Of a stretch of 64,000 nt of DNA, positions 10,663 through 22,043 are shown piece by piece (position 1 is the first letter of the stretch; every line of letters begins with the position of its first letter). A program made the position numbers and the translations under genes. Source of the DNA: Cryptomeria japonica (lineage: Eukaryota > Streptophyta > Pinopsida > Cupressales > Cupressaceae); the NCBI RefSeq assembly GCF_030272615.1, contig NC_081413.1:723383649-723447648 (forward strand), given 5' to 3'. The notes beneath the pieces were generated by a model. It saw only the letters and a list, made by a program, of their open reading frames with translations, was not told the origin of the DNA and did not search any database.

Positions 10663-13600
10663 CTAGTCATCAAGCAAAGAATCTTCTAGAAGATTCTGAC
10701 CCGCATCCCTCTCTCTAGCAGCATATTCCAAGAATCTAGCCAAGACTGAGTTAAGCTCCTCCATGGTGATGTTGGGTAAAGCCTCCTGTTGTGCATCAAT
10801 CACATCCAATGCATCTGAGAAAGTATCAAGGACATTCTCCCAATCTGACATAAGCTTCAGCAAATTATTGTTGTGAACCACGAGAGAAACCAAATCGTCA
10901 ATCTAACTCTTCTTCAAAGATTCTAACCGATTGAAGTAAATAAACTTCATCCTTTTTTTCAATTCTTCGAGGTGTAAACTGCTGGAAGCATGAACATCCA
11001 TCCCCAACAATTCATCAATAGATGTAAGGATCTTGGATTGAATATCCTGGATTGATCCTTCCATCCCTATACAAACTTGTCTTGCATGATCATATGCTGA
11101 CTTATGCATAGCCAATGAACAATACCATCCCTAAAAATCATAAACATCACCTGCATGCACAACTCCCTCTTGGATCAATGTGGGGATTTGCTTCAACACC
11201 TTGAGATGAAGAATCGTCTTCATCCCAAACTCCTTCCAAATATTGTATCCTGAATATGAGCATTGACGATTTGTCAAATGCTTGGACAAATTGACCTAGG
11301 AAATCATCCGCTTGTTTTGAAACATCCTCAATCCATTTTCCAACCTCTAAATGTGTATTCCTCGTTGCCTCGTAGTCAAAAGGAAACCCGCAATCAATGG
11401 CAATAGGTGAGACAAAAGTAGGATCCTCAAGCCTTTGGGAGTTCATCCCTTCAATGTATTCTCTGAGTCTCCTGTTCTCATTTTCAAGCATATCCTTCTT
11501 CTCAATAGTCCTATCCAATTGTGCCCTAATTGCCTTCACCATATCATCAAGTTCCTAGAACTCTTGTTTCTTTGTAGTTGGTCCAAGGTCAATCGTGGTA
11601 ATCTGATAATCCATAGGAGTGACCGCATCTTTACTCTTATCACCCATCGGGACAGCCACTTGTACAATACGCACACATGTATCATCTCTAGCAATTTTAG
11701 AAAATAACCTAGCCTTTTGTTCCTTTCCTTTGTCTGTCATGGCTAAGAAATCATCAGTATCTTGTATGGGTTGTGCCTCTATCATCTTCTTCTTCTCCAT
11801 GCTCTATAGCAACCAATCAAGAATAGTGGAAATTTCCATTCCATCCTCAAGGCTCATGTCTTGATCAAGTCCTCTCAAGGCTGAAATGACATCATGTGTA
11901 TCTTTGTCCTTGGTTAAGTCCACCACATTGTTGCCCAAATTGACCTCCAATTGTATCGTGGGAGATCCTAGCTATTCTTCTTCATGATCATGTGGTGCCA
12001 ACTGTGCTATAGCATGCAACTCCTGATTATTCTTTGGTAGTATTTCCGTATCGGAACCCTGTCTGGACTCATTGTCCTTCTCTATCATATCATTTTCCTT
12101 CACTAATGAGGAACTCATGGTGGATTGAGGAGTGCTAGACTTGTGTTTCTTATGTCTTGAACTCTGGCTAACGATCTCCTTGCCTTTTGCTTGCGATTCT
12201 CCAGGCATACCTTTCCTCCTCTTGGGAGCTTGACTCTCCTCATCATCATGTGTCCTTACATTACTAATTGTTCTCTCGTCATCATTGAGAGAGGACTCCT
12301 CATCTTTCATCTTCTCATAGGTAAAGGTGACATTCATTTCTCTTAACTTATTAACATATTTGTCTACCCTTCCCTAGAGTAATCATTCACTTCTCTCATT
12401 AAAATGCTCAAATCCACCAACTTAGGTTGTGCCAAATTAGGTAACAAGATAGGCCTATCCTTTTCATTTATGTATTGTGGATGGGCGTGGTCACTATCAC
12501 CGTGAACTTGATCTGGAATGGAGAAAAGATTACATTTTCTCATGAAGCCCACTAACATACGAGACCACATTCTCTTCTTGACTATGAGCTTATCCATTAG
12601 ATTATCCCAATAATCCTCGATGTCAATTATGTGTACAAACTTTTCTCTCTTGATCTTTACAATTCTTTTGAATGGATCAAATCAATCCTTGCTCTTATAG
12701 GTTCCAAGACTATAGAACTCTAGTTCTTCGATAACTGAATTTGTTGCGGCTGTGGTGTGGCATACCCCCAATGTCTTCCCAAGTGCAATTGGAAGAATAA
12801 TCCCTATTCTATGCTCCTCCTTTTGGAGGAAATCATACTCCAAAATTTGTTTCACTACCTCAAGTAAAATCATCTTGTTTGTTGGATATCTAGGAAGTCT
12901 GTATGGTTTGGATCTAAATCCCTGAATTCATAGATATGTGAAGGTAGGAAACTATATATACCACGATCCATACTTCTCAATAAGTTTCGTTGCCTCCTTG
13001 GACAACCGTCTATGGATCTTGCCTTGCAGCAACCTTGTGACGTACATGGTGAAAGCATCGTTCACCCTTTTGTAATGTTCAATCTTGTGTAGATGGAGTT
13101 GTGGATAGCACTCATAAACTTTGTATTGTCCTGGCCCATTCCCGACTTCGCCCTTTCATATCAATCCTTTGTACAAAACAAACTTGGCTAGTGTGTACAC
13201 AAGGTAGGAGGCCATGCTGAATGTCCGCATTTTCTCCAAACATCTCAACTGAAAGTCGAGGTTGTCGCTTATTATTTTGGTCCAATTGATCCTCTTGATA
13301 TATCTTCAATAAAATAGAACATCCAATTCTCAAACAACGCCCCTTGAGGTGCTCTCATCACTCGATTGAGTAAAAATATCAAGTCACTATATTCATCTTT
13401 GAAGTCCTAAGATAGAAGCCTCTTGGGTAGCCTAGAGTTGTGACGCCTTGACTCAATGACCCACACGCTGTTCACAACTGTCATACATGCATCTGCTCTC
13501 TTCTCAAATTTATTTTGGTATTCATCTTTGGTTCTTTCTTGCATATCCGAACTCTTGGGGATGGCAAACACTTCTGCGATCGATTCTTCGGCTAAGTATG

Positions 13601-13925
13601 CAAGCACTGCCCCCCTTAAGCGATCTAATCATTCTGCTTTTTGGATCATAGTGCTTTGCATATTTGACAACAAGCTCACTGCATTGTATGGATGGTGGAA
13701 AGTCGGCTGCATTGTAGATTCCGCTATTCATGATATTGGCCGAAAGGGTTGAAGGAAGATGATTCTTCACTCCAAACATTCTTTGTCTCATCTACTTCAT
13801 GTCCAGTACTCCATGTTCGTATCCGTGATCTTCTTTCATTGAGACGATAGCAATGACTCCGGATAGAAGCCTTCTTGTACAATCTTCAATTGTTCCTTCC
13901 TTGCAGCTATCCCTGCCTTAGACAT
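10663..13925 (-). pseudogene. Unrecognised ~1,000-residue protein, broken copy A
   Basis: Minus-strand frames from 13925 (ATG, MSKAGIAARKEQLK) to 10663 read as one protein interrupted by at least five frameshifts and many stops. Order: an N-terminal globular part (about 13720-13270, including VLAYLAEESIAEVFAIP); a second conserved part (13090-12600, with FPTFTYL, PYRLPRYPTNKMILLE and FVHIIDIEDYWDNLMDKL); an acidic/basic low-complexity part with a KRRKG cluster (12340-11970); a coiled-coil-like part (KKDMLENENRRLREYIEGM, near 11470); and a helical C-terminus to 10663. Copy B (44239-47636) aligns in the same order throughout. The pattern ...TR.I....I..L....I..VF.IP loosely recalls the plant mobile domain, but that is a guess. 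It has no reverse transcriptase, integrase or transposase motif. It lies antisense inside P2. Confidence 0.6.
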
Positions 13926-14248
13926 AGTACCTGTACGAAGCTCGAAATCAATATCATGGAAAAATAATTCGAATAATTTGTTTTCAGAATTTCCTAAGTT
14001 GTGATTTTTTATGATTTTGTCAAATTTACAGGTCTAAGATCAGAAATTTCAACAATTGGTAACATAAACTCTGAAAACAACATGATTTTTTATCAAAATG
14101 GGGTACAAAACCCCTCTTAAACCCTGATTTTCAGACTTATTTAAGGTCTGATCATGAAAATGACTGATTTGAAGCTCAAAAATGTATACCCGGGTCTGAA
14201 AATGTCACTTGGAGGTCTGAATACGCTCAAAAAGTGACTGATTTTTTA

Positions 14249-14358
14249 TGACAAAGTTGTAATTAAGTCTGATTTTCTGAGGACTGGGTCTGAATACACC
14301 CTTTGACAAAGTTGTAATTAAGTCTGATTTTCTGAGGACTGGGTCTGAATACACCCTC
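14249..14358. repeat. 55-bp tandem duplication in P2
   Basis: Two almost identical 55-bp units start TGACAAAGTTGTAATTAAG at 14249 and 14304. They sit in a longer stretch (14080-14420) rich in GTCTGAATACGCTC and GGTCTGAAAATG words. Confidence 0.85.
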
Positions 14359-14989
14359 CAAGGGTCTGGAAATGACCTCCAAAAGTCTGAATACGCTCAG
14401 AAAATGATAAATATCAATGGCTAGAAGTGATCACAGCCATGGCACACCCCCACACTTAGTTTGTTTTGTCATCTAAAGCTCCAAAATGGACACACCTAGG
14501 CACAAGCAAGTGGCTGGGAAAGAAATCTCAGTCTGAGAATAGTTCTGAAAATTGTGCTTCAGACTGGACCAGCAATGGCATCAAACACAAATTTGGATGA
14601 AGTTGCTCCCTCCACCAGCAATGGCGGCCAAACGATAACTCCAAATTGCACCCAAATGTCCGGCAATTAGCCACACAAAAAAATCGCTGCGCTTGACTAT
14701 GATGGCGCCCCAACACACAATGGCTACAATGACAATGGCACCCCCCCTTTCAAATCTGCATAAACTTGGAGTTCTCCAAAAATGGCATCCAGTCACACTT
14801 AGACAAAAATCGCCCAGCAATCACACCTCCAATCAGCCCCTTTAACTGTCACATCAAGGCAATATAATAATATTATAATACTGGCTAGGTGTATTTATCC
14901 ATGTTTTCACCTTGAGAGTTCACCACACAAGCAATGTGGGATAAAAAACTTTTCTTAAATCAGCCTGGTGGAAAATCGATTCACATTGA

Positions 14990-15100
14990 GATAACACATT
15001 TGGCATTAAATGCATTTTGCCGATCATTAAATGTTTGCAACAAGGCAAAAATTAAATCATTTAAGGCGCACTTGTCATTAAATCTTTCATTTGTATTAAA
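14990..15100. repeat. CATTAAATG words in P2
   Basis: At least five variants of CATTAAATG/CATTTAAGG within about 100 bases, the counterpart of 4970-5300 in P1. Confidence 0.5.
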
Positions 15101-15184
15101 TTTTGGCCATCTGGGGAAAATCGATTCATATTTGGACAAGCAATTTGCATTAAAATTCACCATAATTCATCACATAAAGCCTTG

Positions 15185-15860
15185 GGGGAAAAACAACCTC
15201 CATCTAGACACATAAAAGCTCATCACTCCACTTGTCTTGTCAAAAATCTCATCTTGGGGAAAAACAACCCCTGTCTAGACAACAAAATTTCATTCATCCA
15301 TCAACTTTGTCCACAAATCAGGCTTCGGGAGAAAAACGTCCCTCATCTGGACTCCAAAACTTGTCAAAAATTATCAAAATAGCCTCCAGCAGAAATTCGA
15401 CCTCCATCTGGACAATAGAATCATGTTAAAACTTCATAAATTCATCCAACGGAAAAACGCACTTCATCGAGACAACGTAAATTTGTCCACACTTAACTCT
15501 ATCACACTCACTTTCCAACCTGGTGAAAATTCGAACCTCATCCAAACAAAACATAGCACTGCACTTGGTCATTTTTTCCTGCTGGTGGAAAAATGTGGTC
15601 CATCTGGACAAATCCAGAGGAGAATACGGATGCATCGGGATTTTCCCAAAAACTCCTACAACTTGGTGGAAAAATGCCCTCCATCGGGACAACTTGATTT
15701 TATGACTTTAATTTCATGGGGAGAAACGTTTTCCATCGGGATAATGGTGTTTTTCACACTGCAAAAGTCAAAACTTGTCAAATTTTACCATTTTGCATCA
15801 AGACTTTCATCATTTTGAGTGGGTGAAAATAAGGGTCCATCGAGACTATGTATATTGACC
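15185..15860. repeat. GGAAAAACGCCCTCCATCTGGAC-like array in P2
   Basis: About ten degenerate copies of a 25-base unit, GGGGAAAAAC followed by CCTCCATCTGGACAA, start near 15185, 15256, 15327, 15377, 15449, 15523, 15587, 15662, 15717 and 15820, 50-100 bases apart. Spacers are unrelated. One copy contains GTCCATCTGGAC, a short palindrome. No reading frame is kept across copies. Confidence 0.8.
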
Positions 15861-16126
15861 AAATTCTACCTCCTAGAAGCAAGAAAATGACTCCTATAGG
15901 GTCTCTTGATGCTCTTAGCACAAAATAACACCAATTTGCAACATTTAGACACATTTATGCTCAATTTACAACTTTTTGAAACCCCTAGACTTAGGCAAAA
16001 ATTTAAGATCACACTAATATTTTGACATTTCAAACACTTGATCCTATTGACTTCAAAATTCAAAACTCAAACCTTAATAGCACATGGCAAACCCTAAGGC
16101 ATGATCATTTCAAAACCGAGACACGG

Positions 16127-17502
16127 TGAAAGATCCCTAACTAGAATTCTTATCCAAACTGCTGATTGTTTACAAATTCAAATTCTTTGACCAGCGAAAA
16201 GAGTTTTTGGAAGTTTATTGTATTTTCAATTTTTTTGTAGTTTTTTGGATTTTTGACAATACATGGAAAATTATAAATGCAATACAATAAATATAGAACT
16301 GATAATAGTTCCCAGACTTCTGATTATTAATTGTAGAAAGTACAAATAAACAATAAAGAGGATTCTTGATAGAATTAAGTCGTTCAAGGCTTATCAGGAA
16401 TCCAATGCTGGGGATTGAGGGTGGAATTTGAGCCTGGAATGAAGCAATGACTGAACCAAGCACCTCCAGTTGCTACTAATGGCTGCAAATGACTTTATTT
16501 TACTCTAGGATAATTACCAAAAACTAATATTGAAGAATTATTCAGTCCCAGTTGGAATTCCAAATTCTTGCCAGGCAAGATTCCCAAATTGTCTCTTTTC
16601 CTCAAAGAATTGCTACTGCTGCCCAAATCTGATATTTTCTTCACACCAAACCAACTGTGATCACTTATTTATACCCCAACAATGAATTCACACACAAATG
16701 GAGGAGTCAAAACCCCTCAGTTTATTTAATGGAAGCTAGAGGCTTCCTTAGGTGGTTACGGCCAGCTACTTGGAGAGGTACGGCTGCCTTAAATGCAATT
16801 ATACTGCTGTAATAATCCCTTAAGTGGATCAGATCTGTTGTTAATGCCAATATAACCCTGTCACAAGCAATAAACCCCTGATTTATGACCCTGAATGGCC
16901 AATTATGAGGCTCCACATGATGCCGCCTAGCTACAGATGTATGGGTTTCCGTCCAAACACCTGCAAATTGGAGATTGCCGCCCCCAATCAAATCTCAGAC
17001 CTCTGCAAACCATGCAGACCTGCTGTAGATGGATAAATTCACAAACTAAAATAATCATAATGATTTCCAAAAACCCTTCTCCATCTCTTTAATCCTCTTG
17101 CCCTAATTCGAACCCCCTTAAAGCATCTTTTTAAGATTCCAAATGGTATCTTATTCCTCCATAAAAGTTCGCCTACATTGAGGGTTGCTCTCTCATGATT
17201 AATTGACCACTTTTTAAGTTATAACACTTGCCTAGGGAAATGAGCCAAGGGGTAAATAAAGATAATACTATAAAGTCACTTTTATTAAAAATTTCTAATA
17301 ATAGAAAAAAGTAACTTATAAACTTTTATAAGCTTTTTATTATAAACTTTATTGAATAATTCTTCACCAAGCTCCAAAACTCACTAAGTATAGCTCCTCC
17401 TGATAAACCAAACATCTCCTAACCCCATCAATTGCCTACGGAGACGACTAACAAGCAAACCTAAGATTCTTGAGCTATCATTGGAAAAATGGGGACATTA
17501 CA
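16127..17502. mobile_element. TGTAATGTCCCC-type element, 1.38 kb copy inside P2
   Basis: It starts TGAAAGATCCC and ends AAATGGGGACATTACA, flanked by the perfect 5-bp duplication CACGG (16122-16126 and 17503-17507). It has no coding capacity. It inserted into P2 after P2 had inserted into M1, the third level of this nest. Confidence 0.75.
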
Positions 17503-17625
17503 CACGGACACCTAAAACCTCAAAATTGTCACCTGACTGCCAAAACCCTAAACTAACAAAGCGCAAAAAGCAGGAACGAGGGGGTCCCCGTTTGCAATGG
17601 GGCGATGTGTGGAAAGGTCACAACA

Positions 17626-17934
17626 AGTAGGAGGAAAGAAGGAATTGTTGCCAAGACTTGTTGAATCTAATACATGATCTTCATTGAAGCATGGTGGATT
17701 TCTATGTGTTGTTTCTACATGTTGCATGGTTTCTTGTTACTTCTCAAGTATAGTTATAGTTCATTGATTGTAATGAAGAAATGTGATGATATCTTGATGG
17801 AATTCCCGTTCATACCATTTGTAACTTGCTGATTCTAAGTTGCAGTGCATGGTTAGTCTGAACTTCATCAAACACAAGTTCGATTGTGAATGTTCACTTG
17901 AATTGTGGCAGTATTGGGTATTTGGATTGTTTAC
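17626..17934 (-). mobile_element. M1 fragment between P2 and the gypsy element
   Basis: Minus strand matches P1 at about 2450-2690: GAGAAGTA, CAACACATAGAA..TTCACCAT, TTCAATGAAG and TTGGCAACAAT occur in the same order. It joins 9722 on one side and 28260 on the other once the insertions are removed. Confidence 0.7.
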
Positions 17935-18034
17935 TGCTATATCTGATAAATTAAGTACAAGAAATAATAATACAAATGATAATGCATACAACAGTAAAAT
18001 TAATTAATACATTGGCAGATTACAAATATTATCA
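17935..18034 (-). repeat. 3' LTR of the gypsy derivative, internally deleted
   Basis: A 100-bp copy of 21759-22035 with both ends kept and the middle missing, including the TATA-like region. Confidence 0.65.
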
Positions 18035-18039
18035 TACGA

Positions 18040-18880
18040 TGCAAATGAAACAATGTACGGATTGCTCTTGAAGATGTTGTACGATATGCCATGAACCAGG
18101 AAGACGTACTCGTACGTTGCCAAACCACAAGCTAGGAAGATGTTCCCGTATGGTGTGAAAGATCTTTTCTATGACTCATACCCATACGATAGAATAAGAT
18201 TGTCGTACGGCCAAGCAGTTTCATACGGTGAAGTCAAATTGCCAACACCACCGTACGTCTAGAAGAGGACAACAATGTCGTACGTGCTGAATGGAAATGC
18301 ACTATCGTACGTGTTGAATGGAAATGTACTGCCGTATGGGGTGAGGAAATGGATGTTGTACGGGAAATCGTCGTACGTGGTGGGTCATTTGTTGTACAAT
18401 TTTATGTTGTCGTACACAGGAGAGCTGCCAGAATTGTTGTACAGGTTGTATAAAATGATGTCGTACAAGAAAAATGTGCCCAACGGTACGAGTGTGAAAT
18501 GCCATGCCACAACTGGAGGTTGATGTCGTATGTTGCTAAAGAAGTGGTACGGATGTGCCAAGATCTCGTCGTATGGAAGTACCAAGGAGTTGTCGTCCAG
18601 AGGTAATGAAATTTCATCATACAAGATTAGATGAAAATTGCCCTACGAGATAAAAACAAGGATGTTGTACAAGTAGAAAACAAGGGCACTATACGGATGT
18701 GGTGGCAAGTTGTCGTATAGGAGCAATAGCAAGTTGTTGTACGTGGTGCCAAGAGCGTCGTACAAATTTTTGTCGTACAATTTGGATGGAAACCCATTGT
18801 ATGGTGTGCCAAGAAGGTTGATGTCGTACACTCCCAAGTTTCTATTGTTGTACAAGTGTTGAATCTCGTACCAGTTCAAT
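18040..18880. repeat. GTCGTACG array (about 30 copies)
   Basis: Short words GTCGTACG, GTTGTACA, CCGTATGG and relatives recur about every 27 bases through 840 bases. Between them recur AATGGAAATG and GTGCCAAGA. The array lies between the protease region and the 3' LTR of the gypsy derivative, just upstream of the 3' LTR in element sense. Reading frames here are by-products. Confidence 0.85.
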
Positions 18881-18889
18881 ACCTCCACT

Positions 18890-21150
18890 TACAATTTTTT
18901 TCTTATTAACCAACTCCATATTTTGCCTTCTTAATTTTTTAATTTTATTTAATTCCCTTTTCGTTTTCCTTCCATTTTCCATCTTTGTACTATTAGATGT
19001 ATCTTCCATAACTTTACTCGCTTTCAGTTTCTCTTCACCAAGATTTGTAGCTTCAAGAAAATTACATGTTGGCAAAAATAGCTCATGGTCCTCCATCTGC
19101 CAATGGAATAGTCCAGACTCCATTCAAGGAACTCATCTCATCGTCAGAGCAGTATTCCAACTCGAGCAACCCTTCATCATTGGGTTCCACGCCCTTCCTC
19201 CCTCCATCCATACCTAACTCTCCACCCTCGAACTCTGACTTGGAGGATGTTAGTTCTTCACTCACCGCCTAGTTCCTCAAGTCGATGACGTACTTGCTTC
19301 CCTTACTCTTGATGGAGAGTGTGTTCCACTTCCAATTGTGATCTGCCTTCGTAGTGATTAGACAACCCCTTCCAAGGAGGGCGTCATACGCCTTCTTCTC
19401 CAACGAGATGACAACAAAGTCCATAAAGAAATGCTAAGTGCTAAAGGTGACCTTTTGTGCCATGAGCATCCTAAGTGATTTGATGTTGTGTTGGTCAACA
19501 CTTACTAGATGGAAGGTTGGTGGCTAGAGTGTAGATTTTTCAAGGCTCTTCCAAGTTTCCTGCAATAGTACATTGACTCTTGAGCTCCCATTGGTGATGG
19601 TGTTTGTCAACTTTTGGCCCATTATTTCCATCTCGACGACAGTCGGCTTCCTCCCAATGCTCATTGTCAACAACATTGGATCACTAGCCTCATTCCCTTC
19701 ACGTGGTAGTTTCCCCATTAGTTCCTCCTCTTGTGGCTCACATTGTTTCTGGATGACTTTGTCATCACTGATTGTGTTAGTAATTTCCATTCTCAGTTGC
19801 AGCATAGTTTGGAGAAGGTCTACCACCTTGATGGGTATGGTTGTCTGAAGCACCTACCGAACTATGTTCTTCTCTGACTCCCACAAAGACGTACTTGTAA
19901 TTCCATTGGAAGTTATTCATTCCTTTGCCAACACTTGTTCTACTTTTGCTCTGACTTCTCAAAGTCATTCCCTCTCCATACAAGGGTCCGAGTACACCGC
20001 CTTCTTTGTCTATGCTCTCGTGATTTCCAAAATTGCCTCCTCTTAATCTGCAACGTCTAGCATATTAATACCCTCTTTCTTTGAATAGTCATTGTCTTCA
20101 TGATTCCTTGGTCCACACCATTTGCACAATAGTTGTACATTGTCCTTATTCTAGCAATCTCTCGCAAAGTGTCCCCATTCACTACATTGTCGGCAATGTA
20201 TGATAAGAAGTCCTCTAGAGTCGTCTTATATTTGATTTTGCCCTCGTTGGTTTTGATAACTGACTAGCAATGCACTATGTGGTTTCGCTGAAGTGGACTC
20301 TCCCTGTGTGAAGAGTACTTGTGGACTTCTCGTCTTCAAATTGTATAGGCACTCCTTGATTGAATGACCCATCACTTGGCAAATCTCACAAAACATCTTT
20401 TTAGGACAATTATCCTTCGTGTGCCCCTCAATTTTGCACTCGGTACACCATAGTTCATTACATTCTTTATTGGTTCCTTTCTCGACCTTCAATTCTTTCA
20501 TCATTCTCAACATATCAAGTCGAAGGGCTTGTACGGTTTTGGATTCTTCATCATTGCTACCTTCAGTGCTCTTGTCATCGTCAATCTTCCTCTTCCCTAA
20601 GGAGAATGTTTTGGTTTCACTCTTGATGTCCATCGCCTGATTGTAAGCATCAACATATGAGGACGGAGGCACTACTTTCCTCTTCTTGTGCAGCGAGGGG
20701 ATCAATCCCTCAGTGAAACAACTCCTCTTCAACCCGTCAATTGCCCAGTTCCCCATCTTGTTCAACAGTTCTTTGAGCCTACGATTGTATGCTTGCACGT
20801 TCTCGTTCTTCCCTTGCCTAGTGTTGTAAATTTCTACAACAATTTCATTTTCATCTCTCAGCAATTTAAACTCTTCCTGAAATGCCTTCTTCAATTCTTT
20901 CCACGATGCTTTGTATTGAGTCGCTAGGTCTGTATACCAATCAATGGCAATTCCCTGTAGGGTGGTGAGGAATGCCTTCAACCAGTAATCTCAGTCGTCT
21001 TGACCATTTGCCTCCGATGTTGTTAAGTAGATCTTGCAATGGCATACGGAATCCTCCAATCCGTCCCCTGTAAATTTTGGGAGTTTCTGCTTCTCTTAGG
21101 TGTTCATCATTGTTTTCACTCGGAAGGTACCATGTGTATTCAACGAGATT
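18890..21150 (-). pseudogene. gag-protease remnant, Ty3/gypsy
   Basis: The gag frame 20981-20226 has the retrotransposon gag core (LQGIAIDWYTDL...W.ELK.AF..EF) and two zinc knuckles of the CX2CX4HX4C form (CTECKIEGHTKDNC and CEICQVMGHSIKEC). The gag N-terminus continues upstream in another frame to about 21150 (PKIY, then TTSEANGQDD). Protease-like sequence follows from about 19650 to 19090, with NGSSRVNVL in place of the active-site DGGSGVNVL type, then PPTFHLVSVDQHNIKSL and DALLGRGCLI. Several stops and frameshifts occur, and the active-site aspartate appears as N. The frames end near 18890 where the array begins. Not functional as read. Confidence 0.8.
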
Positions 21151-21169
21151 GGACCATCTCACTCTCACC

Positions 21170-21600
21170 TCTTGCACTCTCGGCCACACACGAGCTCTCT
21201 ACACATCCACCTTCTACGTCTTCTACACCTTAGTCACCTTCTTCATTTCTATACTCTCTCCTCCTTAGAGTCCTCGACTCGAGCCCCCTTATTCTCGGTT
21301 CCTCGACGAGCGACAAGTTCCCAATACGATGCAAATTGATTTCTCGCCTACTGACTCCATTGTGTGCTGGACTTGGGTGGACCGTTCCAACCGCTATGTT
21401 CTAGTGCTTTCCCTACACTCTTGGCCACGCGCACGTCCTCTACATGTCCACCTCCAGCGTCCCCAACACTTCAGGTACTTCCAAGTGTGTCAAACCTAGT
21501 GGATTGTTTTGACCAGTACAATTTGGTGCTTTCCTTGCACTCTCAACCACGCACACATCCACCTCCAACGTCCCAACACTTCGAGTACTTCTAGGCTCTG
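21170..21600. repeat. Repeats in the leader of the gypsy derivative
   Basis: Three copies of a CACTCTCGGCCACACAC... CATCCACCTCCAACGTC unit start near 21172, 21416 and 21538. They lie between the primer-binding region and gag. Confidence 0.65.
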
Positions 21601-21733
21601 ACTCGTCCCTGTGCTCCCTCTGGCTGAGGGTCGGCAGATCACCCAATCGCTTGGTCTTGACCACCCTATGGCCTCTTCTCACCTTTATTTGTGTCTACGG
21701 CATGAATCACTCAAGGCTGACCCGATTTCTTTT

Positions 21734-21750
21734 GAGGCAACAACGCCAAA
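21734..21750 (-). other. Probable primer-binding site, gypsy derivative
   Basis: Minus strand TTTGGCGTTGTTGCCTC lies 8 bases inside the 5' LTR. It resembles the tRNA-Asp type primer site TGGCGCCGTTGCC of plant Ty3/gypsy elements with CC changed to TT, the change expected from methylcytosine decay. Confidence 0.5.
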
Positions 21751-21758
21751 AATTTTAT

Positions 21759-22035
21759 TGCTATATCTGATAAATTAAGTGCAGGAAATAATAATACAAA
21801 TGATAATGCATACAACTGTAAATATTACAGAGAAGAAGACCAGAGATGGTCGGCCAAGGATTACAATTAATCCGACTATACCATACTACCTTCTTTGGCG
21901 ATACACAACATATTTAAAGGACCCAACAATTGCTGAGAGGAACACTACCGTCAACCAATGGACACATAACTACCCAAGAGTGACAACCCACTTAATACAA
22001 TTAATTCATACATTGACAGATAACAAATATTATCA
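21759..22035 (-). repeat. 5' LTR of the gypsy derivative
   Basis: On the minus strand it starts TGATAATATTTG and ends CAGATATAGCA (277 bp), with TTTAAATATG as a possible TATA box. The copia element inserted 9 bases upstream of its start. Confidence 0.65.
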
Positions 22036-22043
22036 AACATAAT

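Larger units (their letters stand above)
9723..17625 (+). mobile_element. LTR-type element P2 carrying an antisense gene
   Basis: It starts TCTTGATGTGTGTTTT (first G lost from TG) and ends GGTCACAACA, 23 bp after the family hairpin at 17586-17602. Flanks are AGTAA (9718-9722) and AGTAG (17626-17630). Sequence left and right of it joins into one continuous M1 stretch, which proves insertion. Its first 900 bases align with P1 and C; after a decayed telo-box site near 10605 it holds, on the opposite strand, the unknown gene at 10663-13925 that P1 and C lack. A 1.4 kb element sits at 16127-17502. Confidence 0.75.
17935..22035 (-). mobile_element. Ty3/gypsy derivative without reverse transcriptase
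   Basis: The minus-strand element runs from a 5' LTR at 21759-22035 through a primer-binding-like site, gag and protease to a motif array and a shortened 3' LTR at 17935-18034. Both LTRs have TG/CA ends and share GCTATATCTGATAAATTAAG and the end AAATATTATCA; the 3' copy lacks about 180 internal bases. No reverse transcriptase, RNase H or integrase is found, so it was non-autonomous or has lost pol. Flanking TTTAC and AACAT do not match, so no TSD is visible. It lies in M1. Confidence 0.75.

Noticed and set aside
10663-13925. Assigning copies A and B to the plant mobile domain (aminotransferase-like) family
   Set aside because: Only the general spacing of a TR.I...I..L....I..VF.IP pattern is similar; key family residues could not be confirmed by eye.
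18300-18890. Several overlapping open frames on both strands in the GTCGTACG array
   Set aside because: They arise from the repeated motif, begin and end at random and share no known domain.
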